Positions 1 to 12,500 of a DNA stretch of 64,000 nt are shown here, one piece after another. The stretch covers positions 62,001 through 126,000 of the forward strand of contig VTPC01004674.1 of assembly GCA_011009095.1 (NCBI GenBank), in the 5' to 3' direction. The translations under genes and the position numbers were made by a program. The stretch is from Ignelater luminosus (lineage: Eukaryota > Arthropoda > Insecta > Coleoptera > Elateridae). The notes under the pieces were generated by a model, which saw only the letters and a program-made list of their open reading frames with translations, did not search any database and had not been told where the DNA came from. Position 1 is the stretch's first letter. Each line of letters begins with the position of its first letter.

Positions 1-2890
1 GATAAGATTACACTTCAGATCAGTAAGATATTCTACTTTTTAGGTGTTTCTTGAGAGCATGCTCAAAAAATATATCCTCATACAGGGTACCCACCAATTT
101 GGAAAATCTGGAAAAATTAATTTAATTATGCAATAAAAAGATAAGGAAAAGTCGCTGGATCTGTCCAGACACAAAAAAAATCAGGTAAACAGTAAAAGAT
201 GGCAAAACTTTGAATTGCTGGAAAATTCAAGATGTAGCACATGTTGTCTACTCAGGGGGCAGCAGTTATTTTTCCAAGAGCCAAGTGTCACTCTCAAGAC
301 TAATGTATCAGTATCATCTAATAGCAATGACTGAAATTAAAACATGGCTAGTTCAACACAGACACTTTAGTTGCAACTCAGTACTTCTATTCTCTGTATT
401 GTATCTTCCGGTCCTTTTCTATCTTTGTTTTTTCCACGTGTCTCACTTACCCTCTTTCTTTCACTACAATGTTTAGTTTGTTCATGTACCTTCTCTCTTG
501 TTTCTAGCAAAATCTTTGGTTTGGTCTTCTCTTTTTTCACTTCTTTTTTCCCTTCTTCCTACTATTGCTGTTCTATATTTTATATTCTGTTTCTGACCTA
601 TTCTTGTCTTCTCATTTTATTCTTTGTCTCCTTTCTCTAGTCTACTCCCATTTGTCTTTTCCATCGCAGCCATCTGAATCGTTATATCTGATTCTCTTCT
701 CATCTTTAAGCTATCACCCTTTTATCCTTTTCTGTACTACAGACAGTTGTCTACTAAATAAAGTAAATCTTTTCTTGGTTGTTCTTTATTTATCTCTCTT
801 ATCATTTTCTGAACCTGCAACTTATACCCAATATTCTTCCCATCTTCTCCTTATTTGATTTCCTTGAGTTTTACTTATCCACGTTCTTCTGTAGTATGTT
901 TGTACTGACCGTCATTTTGAATTTCTTCAATTGCAAGATCAGTATGTGGTTCACTATATTGAATTCACTCCTTCGAGGTCCTGCTATTAAAGACCAGACC
1001 ACACCCGTTTTGCCTGTTACCACGGTAATAGTATGTACCTAATTCTATGTAGTTATCCTCAATTACATACTCGTTATTAGGTTTTGGATGGTAGATGCAA
1101 ATTGTAACTTTTTGACTTTCCTTGTCACTGTCATATGCCATCTAACCATTCAAAGCTGCAATACCTAAAGTTTTTAGTGTTTTTAATGTTAAAATCTCTA
1201 TAACTCGCCTTAGAGTTTAATATTAGAACAGTTTATTGTGATACTTCGGTGGCTACGAAATCTTTCTGGTTGGAAAGCCTGAAAAAGTCTGGAAACTTAA
1301 TTTCGTGTTGGTCATATTATACAATCTTAGCTTTTAGTGGAGAAATCCTAGCTATTTGCAAATTTTTGTCGAAGAAAGAAGTGTTCTAAAACAGAGCACT
1401 GATCTAGAACATTTCCCTGTAGATGATCTCCACTTTTCTGAAAACAGTTTCATCAGAAATATGCAAAGTAGATTATATGGAGAATGGAACTTCGTAACCA
1501 GTTGAAATTTCTCAAATCCCAATTTCCAGATAGGTAGATAGTTTGTAATGGAAGAAAGCAAGTATCTGCTTGTTGCTTGAGTATCAATGCACTTTGCTTG
1601 GACATGTCTGAAACGGTCATCAGTGTCTTATTGTGGTTGGGATGCTCTCCAAAGCGCAGTATAGTAGACGCCGACGCGACGGATCGATCTATAACCTTGC
1701 AAAAATGGTGGAAAATTTTAAAAGTAAGTCCAGCCCAACTCGAACTCGAATATAAAACACAAAACGTCTGATAGAAGGTATTAGTTTTCTGAATCAAATA
1801 TATTGATAATAATTAGCCATTTAGTTATCCACGAGAACTGAGTAACAAACAACGAGTTTATACAATATCCAGTGTTTCTCAGGATTTGAAGCTTTTGCGG
1901 TCGTGAAAGCTCATAATTGTATAATTCTGTGTATTTATTACAAATCTTCGACCAGACTCGAAGCTTATACCTGTTCAGCCATCTTAGAATATCTTAATGT
2001 TTTTTGGGCTGATCGGACTTTTCTTAGTTACTGGATTGAACTTTTTGTGCTGGTTGAACTTCTAGGTCAGTCAGTCTTCTTGGATCAATAAGCTGTTTGG
2101 TCTGATAAGAATTTTTGCACATTTTACACAGTTTCTTTGATTTTATTCATTTGCAAAGTCTTAAGGAGAATGTGTTCCTGTCAGTTAACTGAGTTCTCTT
2201 CAATAAGTATCTGATTATCAGATAATTAAACTTACAATGCAGACATCTATCATTTTTTTGTGAACTTCTTCCCATAATAGCGATGAGTATTATTATTATT
2301 ATAATTATTATCACATGAGTACTGCATTTAGTAATTGATAACCTTTATATGTAATATCAGCACGAGAATGCATATGCATATTAGTATATCTTCAGAAGAT
2401 ACAAGTGCTATTTACATTCAGGATGTTGTTAATGAACTTTGAGAAATACAGATACACATGTAAATGCAGTTGGTTGCATTCACTACAATTGCACAACAAA
2501 CCTTTTTCAATGTAACTGATTGGAGTCATTGAACAAAGACAATGCAGCACTTTTCTTCATTTCTTAAACAAAACAATAAAGTAACTGATGCGATGGTTTG
2601 GTATCTTGTACACTACTATCCTCTGATAGATCTAAATCTAAAACCAAATGTTGCAATGGTTTATTGGCTTGTTTGATCTTGTACTATAAAATTTACGAAC
2701 AATCACAACTAATTTAAAGACGTTATAGTCTGTGGACAAAATGTAACACTATAATTGATGAAAAGATACATAAACGCAAATACTTTTTATACCAACCTTA
2801 TGAACCTTATGTTTGACCTTTTTGACACTATTTGAGATATTGATAATATTGCGTTTAGTATAGATTCACTATTTAGATTAACATACATAA
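1..2890. other. No supported gene; pyrimidine-rich tract at 370-960
   Basis: No protein family was recognised here. The + strand is strikingly T/C-rich from about 370 to 960. A slightly GC-richer patch lies near 1620-1690. A short ATT run is near 2286-2312. This stretch may be an intron or promoter of Cpr. Confidence 0.4.
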
Positions 2891-3409
2891 ATTATATCAC
2901 ACTCCTATGGATACATAAATTACCATCTAGGATTCCCTCTATCTATGAATCATTCTGTACGCATCTCATACATCCACCAAACTGTTAGAATTATAATTGC
3001 AAATAATAAATTGTGTATTGCAAAAGAATCTTTTGTAAACTCCAAGGATAATCGTTTGTTTTATTTACTTTTAATGATAATTATAGAAATTCTTAGCATA
3101 TACGAATTGAGACCAAATAAAAATGATATTATTGCAAAAACAATGCTTTTGCAATATGCTTACGACAACCGTTATCTAACATCGACTATAGTAATTAAAT
3201 ACATGCATTATCGAGCAACCTTTGATACTTTATATTTAGTTGGTTATTCAGAAAGGCGTTCTAAATTTCAGTACTTAGAATTTCTTTATCACTACACAAC
3301 ACTTGAGTCTGGATTAAAATCATTATTACTGTTATGCAAAATAAAGAACTTAATAGAAGAACTTCGTACTTTTTTACGTTTTTCCTTATCTTTTCAATTA
3401 TTACAGTAG
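2891..3409 (+). CDS. Unrecognised open frame upstream of Cpr, doubtful
   Basis: A frame stays open for 172 codons (the preceding in-frame stop ends at 2890); the first ATG is at 2945, leaving 154 aa. The product is rich in Leu, Ile and Tyr, with a hydrophobic stretch around residues 41-51 (YLLLMIIIEIL). I recognise no domain. Composition is less extreme than expected from translating random AT-rich DNA. It sits just upstream of Cpr on the same strand, with no clear promoter or splice logic. It may be a chance frame, a decayed gene or part of an unrecognised repeat. Confidence 0.2.
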   Translation: MISHSYGYINYHLGFPLSMNHSVRISYIHQTVRIIIANNKLCIAKESFVNSKDNRLFYLLLMIIIEILSIYELRPNKNDIIAKTMLLQYAYDNRYLTSTIVIKYMHYRATFDTLYLVGYSERRSKFQYLEFLYHYTTLESGLKSLLLLCKIKNLIEELRTFLRFSLSFQLLQ

Positions 3410-3540
3410 ATTACTTATCAATTTATTAGTTCGGGATCGGTTTGCCTATGGTGAGAACAAAACTATACCAATGAATAAATTAATAATGTGTCTATAAATA
3501 GTGAAAAATTTAAAACAGAAAACTTGAATTAAGTGATAAT

Positions 3541-3559
3541 TTCTTTACAGTTTAACACA
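3541..3559 (+). promoter_or_regulatory. 5'UTR splice acceptor before the Cpr start codon
   Basis: A pyrimidine-rich acceptor (TTCTTTACAG, ending 3550) lies nine bases before the Cpr ATG. It implies that the transcript begins in a non-coding exon further upstream. That exon and the promoter could not be located; they may be within 1-3540 or outside the window. Confidence 0.6.
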
Positions 3560-6500
3560 ATGGAAGTGGAAGCAGATGTTGTAGCTGAACAAATCTCTGA
3601 AAGCTCCGAAGCACTTTTTGGGCCTTTAGACATTATTTTATTAATCGCACTAGTGGGTGTAGGAGCATGGTGGTTGTTAAGAAACAGAAGCAAACAAGAT
3701 GCAATCACAGCAAATGGAAAATCCTATTCTATTCAGTAAGTCTTTTTAATTTATTTTATTTATCTGATTTAGCTAAATCGACTTTGATCGTTATAGACCA
3801 ACATCTATGACACTACAAGCATCTACAGAAAATTCCTTTATTAAGAAATTAAAGACATCTGGAAGAAGTTTAGTAGTATTCTATGGTAGTCAAACAGGAA
3901 CTGGAGAAGAATTCGCTGGTAGATTAGCCAAAGAAGGTATTCGATACAGGTTGAAAGGAATGGTAGCCGATCCTGAAGAATGTGATATGGTAAGTAGTTT
4001 TCGAGACATTATTGTAACCTTTGAGAGATAAAATATCGAACCATTTAGAAATTCTTAGGAATTTTATTTAGTATCAGCTGTTCATGTAGATAAAATTTCG
4101 CAATTGCTTAAAATAGAGAGAGAGAGAGAGAGACTCAAAATTCTTTTCTTCTGGAAAATAGTTTTAAATACAGATCTTGAATATAAAGATTTTTCTTTTT
4201 TATAATTTTGTGATTTTTTTCACTATCACTTACTCAAAGAAATTAGCTGTAAGATGATGCAATAATTTAATTGACTTATTAAGTTGTAGACAAAAAGATT
4301 AGATAAGTATTCAGGAATGCTTAGATTTTCTTTGTGTAATCAAAATCACTTGAAAGTACTATCTTTGATACTGAAAGAAAGTAATCTTTTTGAAATTAAA
4401 TCTTTGTTGGTCATGGAAAGATTAAAACACTTAATTGCATGAAGTTATAAATATTCAGTGCAAGTTATTAGTCATTACACAGTCCTGAGTAACATGATCG
4501 CTTGGTAGATTATATTCCTGATAATAATAGATCATAAAGGTGACTGATAATTTTGCATTTTCATTAAAACTTATCAGATCTAGCTGATGTACTTCCATTT
4601 AATGGATAATGATGAAATATACAGGGTGTCCCATTTACATTTGAAAAGTTGATGTCATTTCTGGTGAAACCGAAAGTGCTGAGAATAAATGAGGAAATGA
4701 TTTTTGAGTTGATATAATATCTGGAAGAAGGTACTGATTGACAACATGGCGATAAGATCACAAGTGACCAAGGCTGTATAGGTCGAAATCTATGTTTAAT
4801 TTGAAGTTGATGTTTTCAAGGCAAAGTTTGTTAACAATTAAAGTAGAATTTTTGTGTAACTTGGTTTCTAAATTCTAACAGAAGGACCAAAACTGATAAA
4901 GAACCAAATTATGCATTAAATAGAAATCTCAATATTATAATTAAGTGACTCAGAAATGTTGCACAAGATCACGTGTCAAATTGGATCATGATGATGCTTT
5001 TCTGAATTAGGCTCTTGGGCACCCATACAATAATGAAGAATGGCGAAAAATAATTTTCCAAGATAAAAGGTTGGGCTTTTATGGTATAATAAAGAATGAT
5101 CTTGGAACAAACTGCAATTTTCTGAGAACTTTTTATTGAATATAGAACTATCTATAGTAGTTTCCAAAACAACTGAGTGCATTTTGGAAATTTTCGCATC
5201 TCAGTGAGACAGTCTTATCCATTCCGCCGACTTAGCCGAAGACTCAAAAGCAAAATATTGATTAATGTCATAGATTGCTTGTTTCCTTCATGCAGTAACT
5301 GAGATAAGTTTTGCTTTCACCAGTGGCTTCCGAAGGCTTTTGGCTTGATTCAATACAAAGAAAAATCTCAAGTAGTAGTAGTAAGTGGAAACTCTTCTTG
5401 TCATGTTTTCATCATTGAATTCATAAGTTTCTGGTTTTATCAAGTTTGAAAGATGAACATTAATGCTGATGTTGCTATTTGAATGTATCCGACTTATTTC
5501 CACTTAAAGCAATCATTACAGTTAAGAAACACTGATCAAGATCCTTTAGATAAGTAGAACTAGAGAACAACCATAACAAAAACGGTTGGAAAATCTAAAC
5601 AATAATGATCACAGCTGATAAAACTTATTATTGCCTACTATGATGTAATATTAATTTTATTCTGCAGTTTTCTAATAGACGTTACAAACATTGTTATTAA
5701 TGAATTTTTCAAGTTTTAAATTTACATAAACAGCTTTTAACACGTTTGTTTTGTCTTTTAAAAAATGGTATCACAAGCGTGTATTTCTAATTTCAGCACT
5801 TTTGTATAGAAGACGTAGATAAAATTTATAAAAAACGATTAAGGCGTGGAATTAAATTTATTTTTGTAATTGTAAACTTGAATAATTTTAAATATGTAGT
5901 GTTTATTTGTTTGGGAAATGTGGAATTCCCCGTCAAACCGGAAACGGAATAACAAAAGCCTAGATGATTTTGATGATGTTTTCTAATGTTAGAATACATA
6001 TACACGGCTTAATCATATAGTATTGTGATCTCAATTACTTCTTAATCTCATGAAGTTATTTCTTCTTTTTTTGTTTATATACTTTTCTAAAATACGTACT
6101 ATAGTTACATAAACCACACTTAAAATAACCTTAATACGATGGTATACATGTACAATTTAACTGCAATCTGGAAAATTCAAGGATATAGTAGAATGTATGT
6201 AGTACAGGTACTAATTAAAAATAATAAGAATAACTACATCTGACAAATTACATAAAATAAGTTCTAAGTACAAACTATTTTTATATAATTTAAATTACTT
6301 AAAAAAATTTTTTTTTCTGTTTTTCAGGAAGAACTTACGAATTTGAAATCGATCCCCAATTCATTAGCAGTCTTCTGCTTAGCAACTTACGGCGAAGGTG
6401 ATCCAACTGATAATGCCATGGAGTTTTACGAGTGGCTTCAAAATGGCGATGCGGATTTAACCGGATTGAATTACGCAGTGAGTTTACTATTTTTCATTGT

Positions 6501-9500
6501 ATAATTTGAGTTTGATGATTATTATTATTAATCAGAATGTGTACATCACATATTCATCAGGCAATAAGTGTGCAACATTTTGGAAGGGGAAAATGAAATT
6601 TTTAAGAAAAAAAAATAAGATTTTCACGTAGAAATGTTTAATTTGTTTAAACTTTCACCCTTGTCATAAAATCTCAATAAGCTGCTTACGTGACGATGAC
6701 AGTCGAGGCCCCAAATGAGTAACAGAATAAGTTAGGAAATGTGGGCCCTTTACTAAATTTAACCAAAATTTAACTCCATAGAGACGTTTGTTAAGAATAT
6801 AGCAACAATTGTTTTTAAACATAGTTTAAATTTAAGTAACATTGGTTGGTACGATTTGTCTCACCATTTATTATTATTATTGTATATTAGACCCGTTTCT
6901 GACTTTACAGACATCAAACGGTGTTTTATCAATGAAGTACACTTAATTTTTATTAAACCAAAACTGATGTGTCCGTAAATAAATTGTATACGCGTGGCGA
7001 TGACGGTTTATACGTATATATTTCAAGGCTACTTTGATTACACTTATTGTTATTATCCGTGTAGTATATTACATAATGAGCAGTAAACGATCTTTTAAAA
7101 GAACGCAGTATCAAGAATGTTTTTNNNNNNNNNNNNNNNNNNNNNNNNNNNNNNNNNNNNNNNNNNNNNNNNNNNNNNNNNNNNNNNNNNNNNNNNNNNN
7201 NNNNNNNNNNNNNNNNNNNNNNNNNNNNNNNNNNNNNNNNNNNNNNNNNNNNNNNNNNNNNNNNNNNNNNNNNNNNNNNNNNNNNNNNNNNNNNNNNNNN
7301 NNNNNNNNNNNNNNNNNNNNNNNNNNNNNNNNNNNNNNNNNNNNNNNNNNNNNNNNNNNNNNNNNNNNNNNNNNNNNNNNNNNNNNNNNNNNNNNNNNNN
7401 NNNNNNNNNNNNNNNNNNNNNNNNNNNNNNNNNNNNNNNNNNNNNNNNNNNNNNNNNNNNNNNNNNNNNNNNNNNNNNNNNNNNNNNNNNNNNNNNNNNN
7501 NNNNNNNNNNNNNNNNNNNNNNNNTATAATAATTCGAATTATTTTAGTTTCAAATTACCTTAGTCTGCTTAGAGAATATTAATGTTAACTCGTGTGAATT
7601 TTTAAAGTTATCATTTTTTAATTCAATTTGAGACTGTTTCCATTCTACAACTTTTACTATATTTGAGACTACAGTAAAAACTAGGAACAAAAACTCTACC
7701 GCCATATGCATATGAGCTCCCTGCGTGCAAACTTAGAAAAACCGCCCCCCTTGTTTTCCGCAAGAACTCATTAAGGGATTTTTTTCGGACTCCTATAACA
7801 TACATGGGGGCCCCCTTGCCGTATCGATATTATAGAGAATTCATGATATGATCTTGGCCAACTTCATTTTTTAATCCACCATCAACGGTTTCAACGAATT
7901 CCGAAAGGAGTCGTTACTGAATTTGCGAAGTCTGTCTGTCCGAATTTTTTTTTTATTTTGAAATTTTGACTTCAGATTTGGGTTCTTTATCAAAAACTAA
8001 AGACCACGTGGTGTCTTCGGTTTTTTCATATCTCTTCGGGAACATGGCCAAAATGGCGGCCGAAATTTGAAAAAAAAGTAACAAAACGAGTTCGTTGCGG
8101 TTATGCTTTGCATTCCCAGATGTCTTTTTACCATTTTCTTTAGAATACGTTCGTGCAAAAAATATTGTATATAACTATTTTGATGCTGTTGGTGAATAAT
8201 GCTGTACCATAATAAAGTCTACGATTTTAATGTTTAGTTTCTGCTTTATTTTAATCATTTTGGGTTAGCACAGCTTCATTTAACTTGCTATAGTTGTTAT
8301 TGTTTATAATCTTAATAGTCAAACCATACAACTGGCTTCACATAGCGTTTTGTTGATCTGCCTTCAAAGAATCTATCTGAGACTTGGACGTGATTTCCAT
8401 TCAAAATTGTAATCTCCACTTGCTGAACTTTAAACCAGAGAACTGTAAAAAATACAACTCGGCAAGGCCTGAGAAATTAATTAATAGTTCATAAAAATGC
8501 AAAAGTGTCTTTTTGGTGGTTCACAACAGATCTTTCGGATAGAGAACAAAATCTTCTTTTTAACTTGCAACTGTTTTTCCTCTAACTTGGAAAGAGAAGA
8601 AGGTACGAAGCTGCTCGAGGTGACGTTCTGCTCCAGAATCTTGTGTCGCATAATCACATAAGTAAATCTTCATAGGCCCAAGAACAATGGTAACATTAGG
8701 GACTTTTAAAAAAGCATTATGCTTTCTGTTTATTGTCTTGGTTTTTCCTCGACTTTTTCTATTTATTTTTTCCCCAATCCATACTCCAACTAAACCCTTT
8801 TTGGCTTTAATGGTTAGGTTATTTTAGCGTAGCTGATTTGGAGTTTGGTCGAGGAGAGGAAGATCTTTAGATTACTACATCTTAGAAAAAATGCAAGATG
8901 CAAACATTCCGGACTAGACGCTTGTCTCATATGGGCTAGCAAGTTCTAAAGCCAGTTTTGCTTTTGCATTTCTGCAACATACGAAAGAGCATCAGCTGGT
9001 TTTCTTTTGATCTACCCTACAGATGAGCTTACTGACATTGTATTTTAAGCAAGACTTTCTACCAATCTGTTATATTACAGGATCGAGTTTAAGTTAAATG
9101 CGCGATGTTGACGGTTTTTCCATATACTTGCTGTTCTATTTATTCCAAACTACTTGACGACATTTCAAAGGAATTTTAACAGTTGTTTTAATTTTGTCTG
9201 CCCCAAAACATTTTAAATGGCTTGTACATATTTCTAAGGCTACTCTTTTTATTCAATAATAAGATCTAAGGGTTTTAGCAACAAGTTTGGCGCCCAACGT
9301 GAATTCTTTAGCTTGTTGACTATTATTATTTTGATTTTGAGTTTGTTTTGCGTTAATTTGATGCGTGACGCTGAACAAACTGAACTATTTTGTGGTGATT
9401 TTGCAAAACTGTTTTTTTGGCCAGAACTAATTTACGTATTTGGACTCCGACACTCTAATTTTCTTTAGTTTTTGTCAGTATTTAATTAATCTTTCAACCA

Positions 9501-12500
9501 ATTTGAAATTTATTTAATATCTGATTCTAAGTTGTATTTAAACAACTGTTTTGTACCATTTTACCGATTTAATGAATAGTATTTGATTTTTGTATTTTTG
9601 ACGCTTTGGTGTCAGAATTTTTTCAGTCTTAAAAACTTTGATTGTGTTCATTTTATCGACAGCTGTGGTTATCAGCTGGGAATCCTTTCTTCACTTTAGT
9701 CTATTGTATGCGGTCTACTGCATACCAAATTCTTTTTGATTGTTCTCGAGCTTGGTATCATTTGCCATATTGAATCTTACTGTTTTGGCAGTTATTGCGT
9801 TGCTGAATCTTTTAGACTGACTATTATAACGTCTTTTGCATTATTTTGGTTCTAATGTGAACTGCGAATTTCATATAATTTTTCTTTCCACATGTAGTTG
9901 TTTCTTGTCTAAACAGAACTTGCTTTTTTACTGTCTAACATTCTAATTGTGCCTTTTCTTTACCGACTCGATTATCAGGTAATTTGTATTTTGCGAATTC
10001 TTGCATTTCTCTGTTTATTGTATTAGTCCGTGTCTCCCATCGGCTTCTGTGTAACAAATTCCTTCTGGCAATTAGCACGCTGCTGTGAAGAAACCAACGG
10101 AATGGGAATTGTAGTAGGGATTGATGTTGTTGTGATAATCTTCGCGATTACACTCTTGACCTTGGTCTCGTTTAATTAATTTTTACGTGTAGATTGTAAA
10201 TATGGTTGACAAGACGTTTTGTGTTCTTCACTGTGTTATGGTGAGGTTTTGATATAGAATTATGTGGTTCAAACCTTTTTGGGTTCTTTTGTTTACAATC
10301 GATCGAACAGCTCTATATTTTTATTTGGGGTGGACTTGGAATTGCTACTGACTTGATCTTTTTTTTTTAGTGATTTTGTGCGCCTATTTTTTAAGATTCA
10401 GTTTTTTTGGATTTTTACAATTTAAGAGCATATCTATTGGATTGTGAATTCTATTGTCTCTTTTGAATACTGGGTTTGGACATATTATGTATGTTTTTTT
10501 CTTTGGTCTTCGTGAATTTTTTAGTAAAAAGGGTGGTGTATTCCATTTTGAACGTTTGCGAAAAAAATAAAAATGCCTATCAACGAAAAAACAAATAAAT
10601 ATTAATGATAACAGCTTCAAAATTGTTCAGAAGGTATGGATCAATTTTTACAGTGTTAACTGTAATTCTAACCGTAAAAATCTTTTGTATACTTAAAGTA
10701 ACCAATAAAATCTTCCTTTAAAGACCCTTTTACCTGTGGATAACGGGAAATATTTAAAGTCAAATAGCCTTGTAAAATATTATAATAGCGTTTCTTTTAT
10801 ATGTTATTATTGCCGAAACTGTTGGTACAACTAAGATTGAAAAGTTTGCTGCTGTTACTATGTTAACACTGTGCTTCTTAAAATCTAACATCCTAAAAAT
10901 ATGAAGTAGCTCTTTTGAAATGCCAAGATAATAAATCAAAACCGTAAAAGATAATAAATTAGGTACCTAGTTTAAAGTATCTTTGTTGCACTGAACATTA
11001 GAAAAACAAATTTAACTATATACATTTCAATTACTTTTATGAGATCGCGAATTATAGTCTGCCTACGTGAGAAAACCTTCGAGGACAGTTCTATTGAAAC
11101 CGTATTACGTTAGTAATTAATTAAATAGAAAGAAAATAATCAAGTCCTCAAGTAGATACCCATACATGACAATTATAACCAATGATAACAATGCACTTAT
11201 TAAAGTTAATTTGGAATACGTAATAAGTGTTAATTTCCGCTTGCGTGAACAATTTGAAAATTCTGTACACTAATCCTGATGCGTGTGTTACTTGAATTTT
11301 TTATTTACTTTTAAGTAATTAATATTCATTTACTTAAATTACAGGTTTTTGGGCTTGGAAATAAAACATACGAACATTACAATCAAGTCGCTACCTACGT
11401 CGACAAAAGACTGGAAGAATTAGGAGCGACTCGCGTGTTCGACCTTGGTTTAGGAGATGATGATGCAAAGTTAGTTTATCTTATTCTTCTCTCTACGCAC
11501 TTTTTATATAAATTTTCTAATTATTTGCAGTATTGAAGATGATTTTATTACATGGAAAGACAGATTTTGGCCAGCCGTTTGTGATTATTTCGGTATTGAG
11601 TCTACTGGCGAAGATGTCAGCATGCGGCAATACCGATTGGTTGAATACAAAGAAGAAACGCCTGACAGAGTTTACACGGGTGAAATGGCCCGTTTACATT
11701 CCCTCAAAAATCAAAGACCGTAAGCTTATCTGTCAAAACTTTGTTTTTCTTTTATCTTAATTAAATTTTATGCTTTCAGACCTTATGATGCCAAAAATCC
11801 ATTCTTGGCCAAAATTACTGCCAACAGAGAGCTACACAAACATGGTGATCGCTCATGTATGCATATAGAATTTGATATTGAAGGTTCTAAAATGCGTTAC
11901 GATTCTGGTGATCACTTGGCGATGTATCCAGTTAACAATAGCGAATTAGTTGAAAAGATTGGTAAATTAACAAACACAGACTTGGATACCATCTTCACCT
12001 TGATCAATACTGATGAAGAATCCAGCAAGAAACATCCATTCCCTTGTCCTTGTTCTTACAGAACTGCTTTAACTCACTATCTGGATATAACTATGAATCC
12101 AAGAACTCACGTCTTAAAAGAATTGTCAGAATATTGCAGTGATCCAGCAGAAAAAGAAAAGTTGAAGTTAATGTCGAGTACTTCTCCAGAAGGCAAAGCA
12201 CTGTATCAACAATGGATCATCCATGACAACCGTACAATTGTTCACGTGCTTGAAGATTTGCCATCATGTAAAGCTGCTTTGGATCATCTTTGTGAACTTT
12301 TACCACGTCTACAACCTCGTTATTATTCTATTTCTTCCTCTCCTAAATTATACCCAAATACTGTACACATCACTGCTGTAGTCGTTGAATATGAAACTCC
12401 CACAGGCCGTTGCAACAAAGGCGTTGCCACCACGTGGTTACGTGAAAAACATCCTCAACCAGGCGTGGAACCACCTATGGTACCAATCTACATTAGAAAG

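Larger units (their letters stand above)
3990..6327 (+). other. Cpr intron 2
   Basis: Bounded by GTAAGT at 3990 and TTTTTCAG ending at 6327. It contains an AG dinucleotide microsatellite (4115-4133) and a possible Tc1-like scrap near 4621-5200. Nothing else was recognised. Confidence 0.8.

Noticed and set aside
210-1042. Overlapping 87-97-codon frames on the + strand
   Set aside because: They are Phe/Leu/Ser-rich translations of a pyrimidine-rich tract and overlap each other in several frames; no family.
7034-7582. Apparent 182-codon frame
   Set aside because: It consists mostly of undetermined bases in the assembly gap.
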